Under the pieces are notes generated by a model. It saw only the letters and a program-made list of their open reading frames with translations. It did no database searches and was not told the DNA's origin. Position numbers and translations under genes: made by a program. From DAOULT01 sp964646625 (GTDB lineage: Bacteria > Chloroflexota > Anaerolineae > CAZYHC01), in contig CAZYHC010000017.1 in NCBI GenBank assembly GCA_964646625.1, forward strand, positions 22,987 to 86,986: a stretch of 64,000 nucleotides of DNA. Direction: 5' to 3'. How positions within the stretch are numbered: the stretch's first letter is position 1; each line of letters starts with the position of its first letter. This document shows positions 53,262-61,850 of this stretch, in pieces.

Positions 53262-54707
53262 TTAAGTGCCCCAACCACGAGTGATGGTGGTCGGTTCCAG
53301 TTCTTCTCGCTCGGCCCGCAGGCGGTATAAAGTGCGGATAATGGCCGGAGCGGCGATGAAGATGATGACCATGGCCTGTACAATAGAAGTTATCTCCAGG
53401 GGTACAGAGGCGATGGACATCATCCGCGTGCCGCCCGCCCGCAACACCCCAAACAGCAGGCTGGCCAGGGTGACGCCCAGAGGATGGCTGCCACCCAGGA
53501 GAGCCAGGGCAATAGAATCAAACCCATAGCCAGCCTGAAAGCCCAGGGTCATGTTGTGGGTGATGCCCAACGACTCGCTGGCTCCCGACAGACCGGCCAG
53601 GGTCCCACTCAGGAACATCGCCAGCACGATGTTGCGGCTGATGTTTGCCCCGGCATAACGGGCCGCGTCAGGATTGGCTCCTACGGTGCGCATCTCAAAT
53701 CCCCAGGTCGTCTTCCACAGAAACCAGTAGACGAAAAAGGCCGCCGCTATCGCCAGCAACAGGCCCGCGTGGAGGCGGATGGGATGAGGCAGAAAACGAG
53801 GAAGCTGGGCGGTAGGCAGCACGTCGGGCGTGCGGTGCGTGCCCTGGATTTTTTCCAGCGGCTCCTTCAGCAGCCACTCGGTCAGCCGAAAGGCCAGCCA
53901 GTTCATCATAATGGTATTGATCACCTCGTGGGCGCCAGTCCAGGCTTTGAGGAAGCCAGGGATGGCAGCCCAGATGCCGGCCGCCAACATTCCGGCCAAT
54001 ATAGTCAGGGGCAGGTGGATGTAGACCGGCAGGCCGGTAACCGCGTACCCCACCACCACCGAGCAGAGGCCGCCGATGACAAACTGCCCTTCGGCCCCGA
54101 TGTTGAACAGCCCGGCCCGAAAACCCAGGGCCACCGCCAATCCGGCCAGGATGTAGGGGATCGATTTGGTCAGGCTTTCCAGAGTCGGGCGGATGGCCTT
54201 GAGGAAATCGAGGAAATTACCTTCCACAATCCAGGATTCCAAACCGGCCGAAATCTTGGCCGGGCTGCCCAACGCCCCTTCGAACAAGGCCAGGTAAGCG
54301 GTGCTGACAGCCTGCCAGGCTGCCTGCAACACCGTGCCGGGGTCGTCGAGGAAGTGAGGAAGGGCCTGCATAACCTGGGGATCGGTGGCGGCGATGACGA
54401 TGGCGCCAATGATAAAGGCCGTCACCACCGCCAGTATGGGGATAACCGCCCCCTGCAACCAGGCCAGCGACCCGCTCTGGGCGGTGATCAGGGCCAGGAT
54501 CAGCAGTACAAATACGCCAACCAGGGGCAGGATCAATCCCACCCCGGTCTTACTAACGATAATGCCCGCTATAGCCAGGATTACCAGAACCATCAAGGCC
54601 AGACAGACGCCCAGGAGCAGACGGCGATTGGTCGCCAGGAACGAAGGTTGTGCCCCCTCGGCCAGGGGTTCGGGTCTGGCGCTTAACGCGGTTTCTTTAT
54701 CGCTCAA
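53262..54707 (-). CDS. BMP-type ABC transporter permease 1
   Basis: This 481-residue permease has the family stretch FRAGLFNIGAEGQFVIGGL, VHEVINTIMMNW-like residues and the loop TVGANPDAARYAG. The N-terminal hydrophobic block is longer than in many YufP homologues, which helps explain its length. It overlaps the upstream nuclease-like gene by 11 bp, and is followed by permease 2. It is part of the nucleoside ABC operon. Confidence 0.87.
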   Translation of the reverse strand: MSDKETALSARPEPLAEGAQPSFLATNRRLLLGVCLALMVLVILAIAGIIVSKTGVGLILPLVGVFVLLILALITAQSGSLAWLQGAVIPILAVVTAFIIGAIVIAATDPQVMQALPHFLDDPGTVLQAAWQAVSTAYLALFEGALGSPAKISAGLESWIVEGNFLDFLKAIRPTLESLTKSIPYILAGLAVALGFRAGLFNIGAEGQFVIGGLCSVVVGYAVTGLPVYIHLPLTILAGMLAAGIWAAIPGFLKAWTGAHEVINTIMMNWLAFRLTEWLLKEPLEKIQGTHRTPDVLPTAQLPRFLPHPIRLHAGLLLAIAAAFFVYWFLWKTTWGFEMRTVGANPDAARYAGANISRNIVLAMFLSGTLAGLSGASESLGITHNMTLGFQAGYGFDSIALALLGGSHPLGVTLASLLFGVLRAGGTRMMSIASVPLEITSIVQAMVIIFIAAPAIIRTLYRLRAEREELEPTTITRGWGT

Positions 54708-55671
54708 TGGTCTCCTCCTTCAATTGTTCCAATAGTTCAGCAAGTAGGATCCTGTTCGTCTTGACGGGCTTTCCTTTATCCCGCTGGCTAACAGGTTTCG
54801 GCTGTTCAGCAATGTCTATGGCTATAAAGTAGTAAGTCTTATTACCAGACTCAATTCGGGGAGGCCACTCGTCAGTGTTTATTGGACTCACAAACTCCAG
54901 TGGCTCAGGATCCAGGTTGAACACTATGACATAGCCTTTATCTTTCCCATATTTTGCAGCGTAATCCATCACCTGGCGCAGCCCATCACGGATCCGATTC
55001 TTTTTGTAGCCCTTGCTAGAATCCCATACCTTTACTTCCAAGACAAGGGGATCGTCTGTGTCCAATTCTGCTACGATATCGGCTCGACCACCCGGCGAGC
55101 GAGGCTCAGAAAGTGGGTAGTCAATCCCACTTTCGAAAAGGAAGCGACGTAAGTCACTATCTAACCCGTCCTCACGGTCACGGTCGTAGACCTCGCGTAG
55201 TCGTTCAGCTTCAAACCACATTGCCCAGCGCGTGTAACGCAAGAGAATATAGAGCATCGTGCTGGAAGCTTGAAGTTGGTGGACAAGATAGTGGTAGAGG
55301 GGAGTGACGAATAGTTTTGTAATTCTGTTAAGATGGTCTTGCTCGCCTACGAGCTCTAGTTGATGACAAACAAGACCGATGTAATCGTAATCGCGATCAC
55401 AAGCCACCATCTGGTTGATGGCATCCCACCTCATGGCACAGCCTCTCTCCTCATCATCAGGCCACTGATTTGGCATATCTCGAAAAGCGACTTTGAAATC
55501 ATAGGGGACTTGTGGCAATTGAGCCAAGCAATATGCTAACGCTGGTGTCTCTTCACAGTAGCGCTTAAATGCTCGCAGACGATCATGGTAGTCTAGATCA
55601 CTGGCGTGTTCGATCTCGGTAACAAACTGTTCCAATCTGTCGCGTATTAGTTCTGTGTAGATAAACTTCAT
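54697..55671 (-). CDS. PD-(D/E)XK nuclease-like protein embedded in the transporter operon
   Basis: This 324-residue protein is not recognised by name. Around residues 190-220 it has GGRADIVAEL...LVLEVKVWD, a D-x(n)-E-x-K pattern typical of PD-(D/E)XK nucleases; a basic and aromatic helical N-terminal half precedes it. It sits between the ABC ATPase and permease genes of the nucleoside transporter and overlaps permease 1 by 11 bp. Base composition is slightly more A/T-rich than its neighbours, suggesting recent insertion. It could be a restriction, anti-phage or repair protein; no experimental role is implied. Confidence 0.7.
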   Translation of the reverse strand: MKFIYTELIRDRLEQFVTEIEHASDLDYHDRLRAFKRYCEETPALAYCLAQLPQVPYDFKVAFRDMPNQWPDDEERGCAMRWDAINQMVACDRDYDYIGLVCHQLELVGEQDHLNRITKLFVTPLYHYLVHQLQASSTMLYILLRYTRWAMWFEAERLREVYDRDREDGLDSDLRRFLFESGIDYPLSEPRSPGGRADIVAELDTDDPLVLEVKVWDSSKGYKKNRIRDGLRQVMDYAAKYGKDKGYVIVFNLDPEPLEFVSPINTDEWPPRIESGNKTYYFIAIDIAEQPKPVSQRDKGKPVKTNRILLAELLEQLKEETIER

Positions 55672-55696
55672 CGCACACGCCCCAATTTGTCAACCA

Positions 55697-57751
55697 TTAT
55701 TCTTGACCTTCCTCGCGCCTCTGAGCTGCAATCTGACGCACAGTCTCCATCGTACTGGGAAATTCTCTTTTGGCTCCGGCCATCCACAGCCCCAGTTCCT
55801 CGCGGGTAGCTTCGTCGGCCTCCACCAGGGCCAGGATTTCGCCTTCGTACATCACGGCGATGCGATCAGAAATGCTCATGATCTCGTCCAATTCGGCTGA
55901 GACCAGCAGGACGGCGGTCCCTTCGTCCCGCTTCTCGACCAGGCGTTTGTGGATAAACTCGATGGAGCCCACGTCCAGGCCCCGCGTCGGCTGAGCGGCA
56001 ATGAGGAGAGAGATGGGGCGGGATAGCTCGCGGGCCACGATCACTTTTTGCTGGTTGCCGCCGGATAGATTTTTGGTGGGCAGAGCGATAGTGGGGGTGC
56101 GGATGTCGAAAGTGTCCACCAACTCGGCGGCCCGTTTGAAGATGGCTTCTTCGTTCACCAGCACCCCTCTGGCGAACGGGGGTCGGTAGTAAGTGCAGAG
56201 GATCAGGTTGTCGTAGAGCGGATAGCTGAGCACCAGGCCATCTTGTTGCCGGTCCTCCGGCACGTGGGCCACGCCCAGTTCGATGATCTGCCTGGGACTG
56301 GCGTGGGTGGTCTCCACCCCCTTGATCCAGATATGGCCCTCCGTGGCTGGCCGCAGACCGGTCAGGACTTCCACCAGTTCGGTCTGGCCGTTGCCCTGCA
56401 CCCCGGCCACGCCCAGGATTTCGCCGGCCCGCACCTCCAGACTGACCCCGTTGACCGCGGGCTGATGACGGTCGTCCAAAGCATGGAGGTTCTCAACCTT
56501 CAGGATGACCTCCTGGGGTCGGGCCTCCTCTTTATCCACAGTCAGGATGACCTCGCGCCCGACCATCATGGCCGCCAGGCTGGCCTCGGTGGCTTCCTGT
56601 GGCCTGGTAACACCCACCACCAGACCGTCGCGCAGCACTATGATGCGGTCGGCCACGGCCAGCACCTCTTTCAGCTTGTGGGTGATGAAAATTATGGACT
56701 TGCCACGAGCAGTCAGGGAGCGCATCACCTCAAATAACTCGTCGGACTCCTGGGGGGTGAGCACCGCCGTCGGCTCGTCGAGGATGAGGACGTCGGCCTC
56801 ACGGTAGAGAGCCTTGACAATCTCCACCCGCTGCTGAACGCCCACCGGCAGGTCCTTGACGTAAGCTTCGGGCTCGACCTCCAGACCGTACTGCTGGGAG
56901 ATATCACGCACTCGCCGGGCATCGGTGATCAGCCTCAAGGGAATCAACTCCGTGAGCCAGAGCAAAACCTCCAGCACCAGCCGATACAGGCCGAGCAGGA
57001 GCCATAATCCGATGTAGGCCAGCGCCACATAGAGCACCAGGCGAAGCACGGTCCCGATCAGTCCCGCCACAGCGGGAAGCAGGCCGATCAGCCCGGCCCC
57101 CAGCGCGATGACCAGGGCCACGACGAGGGATAGACCAATTGCTACGAGGCGTCCCCGGCGGGTGCCGGACCAGGGAAGGGCCTGACTCCTGGTGAGCAAC
57201 AAACCAAGCAGAAAAATGACGGTCAAAATGGCCCAGAACGAGAGGTTGAGGAGTAAAAGGATAAACTCGAACCCGAAAAGAAAGAGATATAAGATGGCCC
57301 ACCCCAGCGCGGCCCAGCCCAGACGGTAGGGTTCGGGGAAGTTCCGCTGGAGGTAGGATACAAGGTTGATGCGGTGCAAAAAAGCCCTGCAACGCGCTCC
57401 CACAACCGTCAGGTTCAGGCCCAACAAGCCCTGGGTCTCGGTGCCCAGGACGACGTTTTCGGCCACGGTCATGACCGGCACCAGCATGAAATGCTGGTGC
57501 ACCATGCCGATGCCCAGCTCAATGGCATCGCTCGGAGTTTCGATTTGGGCCTCCTGACCGTTGAGGAAGATTTGGCCCTCGTCGGGGGCGTATAGGCCAT
57601 ACAGGATGTTCATCAGGGTCGTTTTACCGGCCCCATTTTCGCCCAGAAAGGCCAACACCTCTCCCTTCTCCAGGGAGAAGCTTATCTGATCGTTGGCCAG
57701 CACGCCGGGAAATCGCTTGGTTACGTTACGAGCTTCGAGTACTGTGGTCAT
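55697..57751 (-). CDS. BMP-type ABC transporter ATPase with membrane insertion in NBD1
   Basis: This 684-residue protein has two ABC domains. NBD1 has Walker A LGENGAGKTT (37-45), a Q-loop VHQHF and signature-equivalent LPVGVQQ (301-307) with Walker B ADVLILDEPT. NBD2 has the Walker-A-like GVQGNGQTE and signature LSGGNQQK. Homologues of this family are about 500-520 residues. Here about 150 extra residues (about 121-272, DNA 56936-57391) lie between the Q-loop region and the signature helix. They are strongly hydrophobic, with four to six membrane helices, and are in frame. The rest matches the normal nucleoside ABC ATPase. This is highly unusual for an ABC ATPase; the insertion could anchor or regulate the domain. 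Confidence 0.9.
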   Translation of the reverse strand: MTTVLEARNVTKRFPGVLANDQISFSLEKGEVLAFLGENGAGKTTLMNILYGLYAPDEGQIFLNGQEAQIETPSDAIELGIGMVHQHFMLVPVMTVAENVVLGTETQGLLGLNLTVVGARCRAFLHRINLVSYLQRNFPEPYRLGWAALGWAILYLFLFGFEFILLLLNLSFWAILTVIFLLGLLLTRSQALPWSGTRRGRLVAIGLSLVVALVIALGAGLIGLLPAVAGLIGTVLRLVLYVALAYIGLWLLLGLYRLVLEVLLWLTELIPLRLITDARRVRDISQQYGLEVEPEAYVKDLPVGVQQRVEIVKALYREADVLILDEPTAVLTPQESDELFEVMRSLTARGKSIIFITHKLKEVLAVADRIIVLRDGLVVGVTRPQEATEASLAAMMVGREVILTVDKEEARPQEVILKVENLHALDDRHQPAVNGVSLEVRAGEILGVAGVQGNGQTELVEVLTGLRPATEGHIWIKGVETTHASPRQIIELGVAHVPEDRQQDGLVLSYPLYDNLILCTYYRPPFARGVLVNEEAIFKRAAELVDTFDIRTPTIALPTKNLSGGNQQKVIVARELSRPISLLIAAQPTRGLDVGSIEFIHKRLVEKRDEGTAVLLVSAELDEIMSISDRIAVMYEGEILALVEADEATREELGLWMAGAKREFPSTMETVRQIAAQRREEGQE

Positions 57752-57758
57752 GGTTGCC

Positions 57759-58064
57759 TCACTCGCTGTCCTCGCTTATAAAAGCAATGATCCTGACACC
57801 GTGTTCGATACCTAACATCAATTCCTCACCAGCCAAAAAACTACTGATCTCCTCTCGTCTGCCCTTTATCCTGACTCGGTAAGCGATATCTCCGTAGCCT
57901 TCGCTGTCTGTTTCAGATACTTCCAATATCTGATCGGGAAACCTGGCTTTCAATTTCTCGAGCAAAGGCTCTGCCAGGGAAAGCACAAATTCCCTGGATT
58001 TTGGCCTGTCAATGGCCTCCAGGATTCGCCGTGTCTCTTCCTCGTCTATCCTAATTCGTCCCAT
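57759..58064 (-). CDS. Small HEPN-partner protein (second locus)
   Basis: This 101-residue acidic protein overlaps the HEPN stop by 19 bp. It has an N-terminal helical part (RPKSREFVLSLAEPLLEKLKARFP), a strand GYGDIAYRVRIKG, an EEISSFLAGEELMLG helix and a C-terminal HGVRIIAFISED strand. Compared with the 82-residue protein at 1372-1620 it shares the (Y/F)P...strand...EEI...GV(S/R)I pattern. It resembles the C-terminal half of MNT nucleotidyltransferases but lacks their GS catalytic motif. I infer a partner of the HEPN protein, possibly a degenerate MNT antitoxin. The ABC ATPase starts 7 bp later. Confidence 0.6.
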   Translation of the reverse strand: MGRIRIDEEETRRILEAIDRPKSREFVLSLAEPLLEKLKARFPDQILEVSETDSEGYGDIAYRVRIKGRREEISSFLAGEELMLGIEHGVRIIAFISEDSE

Positions 58065-58423
58065 TTGTTCCTCACCTCCTGCAAAAAGCTTCTGGCTTTA
58101 TCCACAGAACTCTGAGCCAGGGTCACCGTTATATCGGCTTCCGCTTTATAATCGGCGTCCAGGCGATCATAATACAATTCATTAAGAGCCTCTCCCATCC
58201 AACCGGGAAAGATGCCAGGCAAAACCAGGTGCAACCCAAACAAACGGCATACCGCGTCGTGGGGACTGCGGCTGGTGATATCCACGTTAAGCCGCTCCAG
58301 ACAGGCGCGGGCGGCGTGGTAACAGGCATAATAAGCCCGGCTCACCGCCGAACGATGTCTGAGTCCGCCCAGGTTCCATTGGGCATCGGCGAGCATAGTC
58401 TGGGCCAGTTCCAGTCTGGTCAT
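58046..58423 (-). CDS. HEPN domain protein (second locus), putative RNase toxin
   Basis: This 125-residue helical protein has the R-AYYACY-H pattern (R29, H36) and MTRLELAQTMLADAQWNLGGLRHRS at the N-terminus. Length and layout are the same as the HEPN protein at 1617-1994, again followed by a small overlapping partner. It is placed between the BMP binding protein gene and the ATPase of a transporter operon. Role as toxin or nucleotide-binding partner is inference from the family. Confidence 0.75.
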   Translation of the reverse strand: MTRLELAQTMLADAQWNLGGLRHRSAVSRAYYACYHAARACLERLNVDITSRSPHDAVCRLFGLHLVLPGIFPGWMGEALNELYYDRLDADYKAEADITVTLAQSSVDKARSFLQEVRNKWDELG

Positions 58424-58575
58424 GGCTCATGATGTATAGGGGGCGGTGCTGAGCGCGAAGCCCAGCACCGCCAGAGGCATCAAACAGGGGCAAGAGGTCG
58501 TTCCCAGGCTATCCATCCCCATTTCGACAGAGGAGAATGCCCTTCGGAACGGCACCTCATACCTCCTGTTTTGGG

Positions 58576-60573
58576 CTATTCTGCTGGTGGCCAGCCAGTA
58601 TCGAGCTCACCGGCGATAATGGCGGCCTGGATTTCTTCCAGGTCAGCCTTGATGTTGTCGGGCACCCTGTCCTCGAAGTCGTGGAAGGGAGCTACCCCTA
58701 CACCGCCGTTCTCCAGAGTAGCGATGTAGTTGGTCCCACCCCCAAACTTGTCCTCCAACGCACCCTTGATCACCCCGAATACGGCGTTGTCCAGACGCTT
58801 CACGGTGCTGGAGACCAGGATGTCTTTCTCGTTGGGCAGAGTGTAGTACTGATCCACATCCACCCCGATGCCCAGCTTGCCCCGCTCTTTGGCCGCCGCC
58901 AGACCACCGTTCCCGGTCTTGCCCCCCACGCCCATGATGATGTCCACGCCCTCGTCGATCAACGAGTTGCCCTGCACCTTCCCCTCATCAGGAGCCTCAA
59001 AGTCGCCCACGTACACCCCGGTGAACTCCACGCTCTTGCCATAGGTCTCGTTGTAGTAGTTCACCCCGGCCTCGTAAGCGTAGATGAACTGTTCCACAGG
59101 CGGAATCTGCATCCCGCCAATGTAGCCCACCTTGGGGTCATCCGGGTCCTCCAGGTCGGCCATGGCTGCCGCCAGGTAGCCGACGGGGAAGGAGGCTTCA
59201 TCGACGTTGAACAGGATACCTTGCAGGTTGGGCAGTTCCGCTGTAGAGGGATAGTCCACGATGGCGAACTTGATTTCCGGGTACACTTCGGCCATCTTGT
59301 AGGTGGCGTCGCCCAGCAGGAAGCCGACGGTGAAGATCATGTCGTAGCCCTGTTCGGCGAACTCGGTGATGTTGTTCTCGTAGTCGGCCTGAGCCTGCGA
59401 TTCCAGGAACTTGGCCTCCACGCCCAGACAATCGACCGCCCGCTGGAGTCCCGCCCAGGTGTTCTCGTTGAAGCTGCGGTCGTCGATGCCGCCCACGTCG
59501 GAAACCATCCCCACCTTGAGTGGAGGCTCTTCGGGCTTGGGCGGCCAGCCAGTGCAAAGCTCGCCCTTAATGATCTTGGCCTGGATTTCTGCCAGGTCGG
59601 CCTTGATGTTGTCGGGCACCTTGTCCTCAAAGTCGTGGAAGGGAGCTACCCCCACACCGCCATTCTGCAACGTAGCAATGTAGTTGGTCCCACCCCCAAA
59701 CTTGTCCTCCAACGCACCCTGGATCACCCCGAACACGGCGTTGTCCAGACGCTTCACGGTGCTGGAGACCAGGATGTCTTTCTCGTTGGGCAGAGTGTAG
59801 TACTGATCCACATCCACCCCGATGCCCAGCTTGCCCCGCTCTTTGGCCGCCGCCAGACCACCGTTCCCGGTCTTGCCCCCCACGCCCATGATGATGTCCA
59901 CGCCCTCGTCGATCAACGAGTTGCCCTGCACCTTCCCCTCATCAGGAGCCTCAAAGTCGCCCACGTACACCCCGGTGAACTCCACGCTCTTGCCATAGGT
60001 CTCGTTGTAGTAGTTCACCCCGGCCTCGTAAGCGTAGATGAACTGTTCCACAGGCGGAATCTGCATCCCGCCAATGTAGCCCACCTTGGGGTCATCCGGG
60101 TCCTCCAGGTCGGCCATGGCTGCCGCCAGGTAGCCGACGGGGAAGGAGGCTTCATCGACGTTGAACAGGATACCTTGCAGGTTGGGCAGTTCCGCTGTAG
60201 AGGGATAGTCCACGATGGCGAACTTGATTTCCGGGTACACTTCGGCCATCTTGTAGGTGGCGTCGCCCAGCAGGAAGCCGACGGTGAAGATCATGTCGTA
60301 GCCCTGTTCGGCGAACTCGGTGATGTTGTTCTCGTAGTCGGCCTGAGCCTGCGATTCCAGGAACTTGGCCTCCACGCCCAGACAATCGACCGCCCGCTGG
60401 AGTCCCGCCCAGGTGTTCTCGTTGAAGCTGCGGTCGTCGATGCCGCCCACGTCGGAAACCATGCCCACCTTGAAAGGCTCCTGGGCGTTGGCTTGGTGTG
60501 GCTTATTCACGGCTACCAACCCCACGCCAGCCACCAGGGTTACTATTATAAACAGATACAGATACTTTTTCAT
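58576..60573 (-). CDS. BMP-family nucleoside-binding protein, internally duplicated
   Basis: This 665-residue protein has a signal peptide (KKYLYLFIIVTLVAGVGLVAV) without an obvious lipobox, and two complete BMP domains. Each starts VGMVSDVGGIDDRSFNENT and ends in a GWPP tail. The copies are nearly identical (differences such as VIQGAL/VIKGAL, ATLQNG/ATLENG, FEDKVP/FEDRVP). The DNA repeats with a 954-bp period. Homologues have one domain of about 330 residues. It binds nucleosides or purines outside the membrane and delivers them to the ATPase and permeases encoded downstream. The high identity implies a recent duplication, or an assembly artefact that should be excluded. Confidence 0.93.
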   Translation of the reverse strand: MKKYLYLFIIVTLVAGVGLVAVNKPHQANAQEPFKVGMVSDVGGIDDRSFNENTWAGLQRAVDCLGVEAKFLESQAQADYENNITEFAEQGYDMIFTVGFLLGDATYKMAEVYPEIKFAIVDYPSTAELPNLQGILFNVDEASFPVGYLAAAMADLEDPDDPKVGYIGGMQIPPVEQFIYAYEAGVNYYNETYGKSVEFTGVYVGDFEAPDEGKVQGNSLIDEGVDIIMGVGGKTGNGGLAAAKERGKLGIGVDVDQYYTLPNEKDILVSSTVKRLDNAVFGVIQGALEDKFGGGTNYIATLQNGGVGVAPFHDFEDKVPDNIKADLAEIQAKIIKGELCTGWPPKPEEPPLKVGMVSDVGGIDDRSFNENTWAGLQRAVDCLGVEAKFLESQAQADYENNITEFAEQGYDMIFTVGFLLGDATYKMAEVYPEIKFAIVDYPSTAELPNLQGILFNVDEASFPVGYLAAAMADLEDPDDPKVGYIGGMQIPPVEQFIYAYEAGVNYYNETYGKSVEFTGVYVGDFEAPDEGKVQGNSLIDEGVDIIMGVGGKTGNGGLAAAKERGKLGIGVDVDQYYTLPNEKDILVSSTVKRLDNAVFGVIKGALEDKFGGGTNYIATLENGGVGVAPFHDFEDRVPDNIKADLEEIQAAIIAGELDTGWPPAE
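58615..60468. repeat. 954-bp tandem duplication within the BMP gene
   Basis: The second-copy region (about 58615-59514) and the first-copy region (about 59569-60468) are almost identical over long stretches. Matching landmarks such as GAAACC occur at 59501 and 60455, exactly 954 bp (318 codons) apart. The register is in frame. The most diverged parts are near the ends of each copy. Confidence 0.88.
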
Positions 60574-60743
60574 TTTACTCCTCCTTGTTGTGAATAATCT
60601 TCTTTGATTCTCCTTACCTAAAGCTAAAAAAGCATCCAGACTCTACATGCGATCCAACCACCTCCTTTCCGCTCCGCCTGGCATCGGTTTGCCACAACAG
60701 GGGACAACCTTTGCTGTTTGTCGGTGTAGGCTCCTGGCACATT

Positions 60744-60772
60744 ATTATAACGTATTTGGCAGAGATAGGCAA
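60744..60772 (-). promoter_or_regulatory. Promoter of the BMP transporter operon
   Basis: On the minus strand: -35 TTGCCT, 17-bp spacer, -10 TATAAT. It is about 170 bp upstream of the BMP start at 60573, leaving a sizable leader. Confidence 0.7.
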
Positions 60773-60801
60773 ATTTGGAAGGGGGCGATAACTCCTTTCG
60801 C

Positions 60802-60830
60802 TTGCAAATTTTACCCACACATGCTATAGT
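60802..60830 (+). promoter_or_regulatory. Promoter of the cobalamin adenosyltransferase gene
   Basis: TTGCAA, 17-bp spacer, TATAGT, about 120 bp upstream of the start codon at 60956. The two divergent promoters of this region are about 30 bp apart. Confidence 0.6.
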
Positions 60831-60955
60831 ATCCTTAAGACGCGTTCCTTTAACCGAGGGACCTCCTCCAGAGATAACGTCCAATGCTTTCAGTATACGT
60901 TGCCTGCCCTGGGGAGAGCAAGTTATCAATGCGTCTGGTGGAGAGGAGCCAGATC

Positions 60956-61483
60956 ATGCCTTTAGAAAAAGGGCTTGTCCAGGTGTACACCGGCCACGGT
61001 AAGGGCAAGACCACCGCCGCCCTGGGCCTGGCTCTGCGAGCCGCGGGGCACGGTTTAAAAACTTACATCATCCAATTTATGAAGGGGTGGCCCTATTATG
61101 GAGAGCTGGGTAGCGTGGAGAAAATACCCGACATCACGCTGCGCCAGTTCGGACGGCCAGATTTTGTCTACAAGGAGCGGTCCGATCCCGAGGACGTTCG
61201 CCAGGCCCGGCAGGCCCTGGAGCACGCCCGCCAGATCATGGACAGTGGTGACTACGATCTGCTCATCCTGGACGAGATCAACGTGGCCCTCGATTTCGGG
61301 CTTATCGGGCTGGAGGAGGTGCTCGACTTGCTGGAAGACAGGCCCCCGCAGATGGAATTGATCCTCACCGGCCGCAATGCCCACCCCGACATTATCCGTC
61401 GCGCCGACCTGGTGACGGAAATGCAGGAGATCAAACATCCGTATGCCAAAGACATCCGGGCACGGAAAGGAATCGAGTACTGA
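60956..61483 (+). CDS. cobO: Cob(I)yrinic acid a,c-diamide adenosyltransferase (BtuR/CobO)
   Basis: This 175-residue ATP-binding enzyme transfers the adenosyl group to reduced corrinoid, in cobalamin activation. It has the P-loop VYTGHGKGKTTAA near residues 9-20, IIQFMKGWPYYGE, a LLILDEINVALDFGL Walker-B-like segment and LTGRNAHPDIIRRADLVTEM at the C-terminus. The ATG at 60956 has GAGAGGAG upstream. No other cobalamin genes are in the window; a small membrane protein gene follows 17 bp later. Confidence 0.95.
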   Translation: MPLEKGLVQVYTGHGKGKTTAALGLALRAAGHGLKTYIIQFMKGWPYYGELGSVEKIPDITLRQFGRPDFVYKERSDPEDVRQARQALEHARQIMDSGDYDLLILDEINVALDFGLIGLEEVLDLLEDRPPQMELILTGRNAHPDIIRRADLVTEMQEIKHPYAKDIRARKGIEY

Positions 61484-61499
61484 AGGGAGTGCATCAAGT

Positions 61500-61850
61500 A
61501 TGGAAGCTAATAATAAGTCAACCCCGACAGAAGAAAAGGTTTCGCTCTGGGAGCGGTTGAAACGGCTTAGTGGGCCGGTGAAGATCGGCATCTTTTTTGG
61601 CGCGGTCGCCATTTTGATGGCCGTGGTGGGCATGATCAGGAACCCGGACGACACGCCGTTAACCGTGCGTTCGCTGGTCACGGCGGTGGTCATCTCCGGC
61701 GGGGTCTGGGGGCTGGTAAGCTGGGCCATCGCCACCGCCGCCGTCGAGGTGGAAAAAGACGTGGCCGCCCGGAACAACGAACAAAACAACGAACAGAACA
61801 ACGAACAAAACGAACAAGATGAACAAGAGGGAGAGCCTTCAGAAAATTAA
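61500..61850 (+). CDS. Small two-helix membrane protein with NNEQ-repeat tail
   Basis: The protein has about 116 residues from ATG 61500, with GGGAGTG upstream. Two hydrophobic segments (KIGIFFGAVAILMAVVG and TAVVISGGVWGLVSWAIATA) flank a short RNPDDTPL loop. The C-terminal tail is made of NNEQ repeats and acidic residues, encoded by a CAACGAA repeat that is prone to slippage. The stop overlaps the next gene by 32 bp. No function is recognised; it may be a membrane anchor or sensor. Confidence 0.7.
   Translation: MEANNKSTPTEEKVSLWERLKRLSGPVKIGIFFGAVAILMAVVGMIRNPDDTPLTVRSLVTAVVISGGVWGLVSWAIATAAVEVEKDVAARNNEQNNEQNNEQNEQDEQEGEPSEN

Larger units (their letters stand above)
60574..60955. other. 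Divergent intergenic region (382 bp)
   Basis: It separates the BMP gene (minus) from the cobalamin adenosyltransferase gene (plus). It holds one promoter in each direction and no convincing gene. A short cysteine-rich frame here lacks a start context. Confidence 0.6.

Noticed and set aside
58537..60597. A long plus-strand frame opposite the BMP gene
   Set aside because: It mirrors the duplication and is antisense; the BMP protein is unambiguous.
60614..60929. Short minus-strand frames upstream of the BMP gene
   Set aside because: They span the BMP promoter and have no ribosome site or recognised motif.
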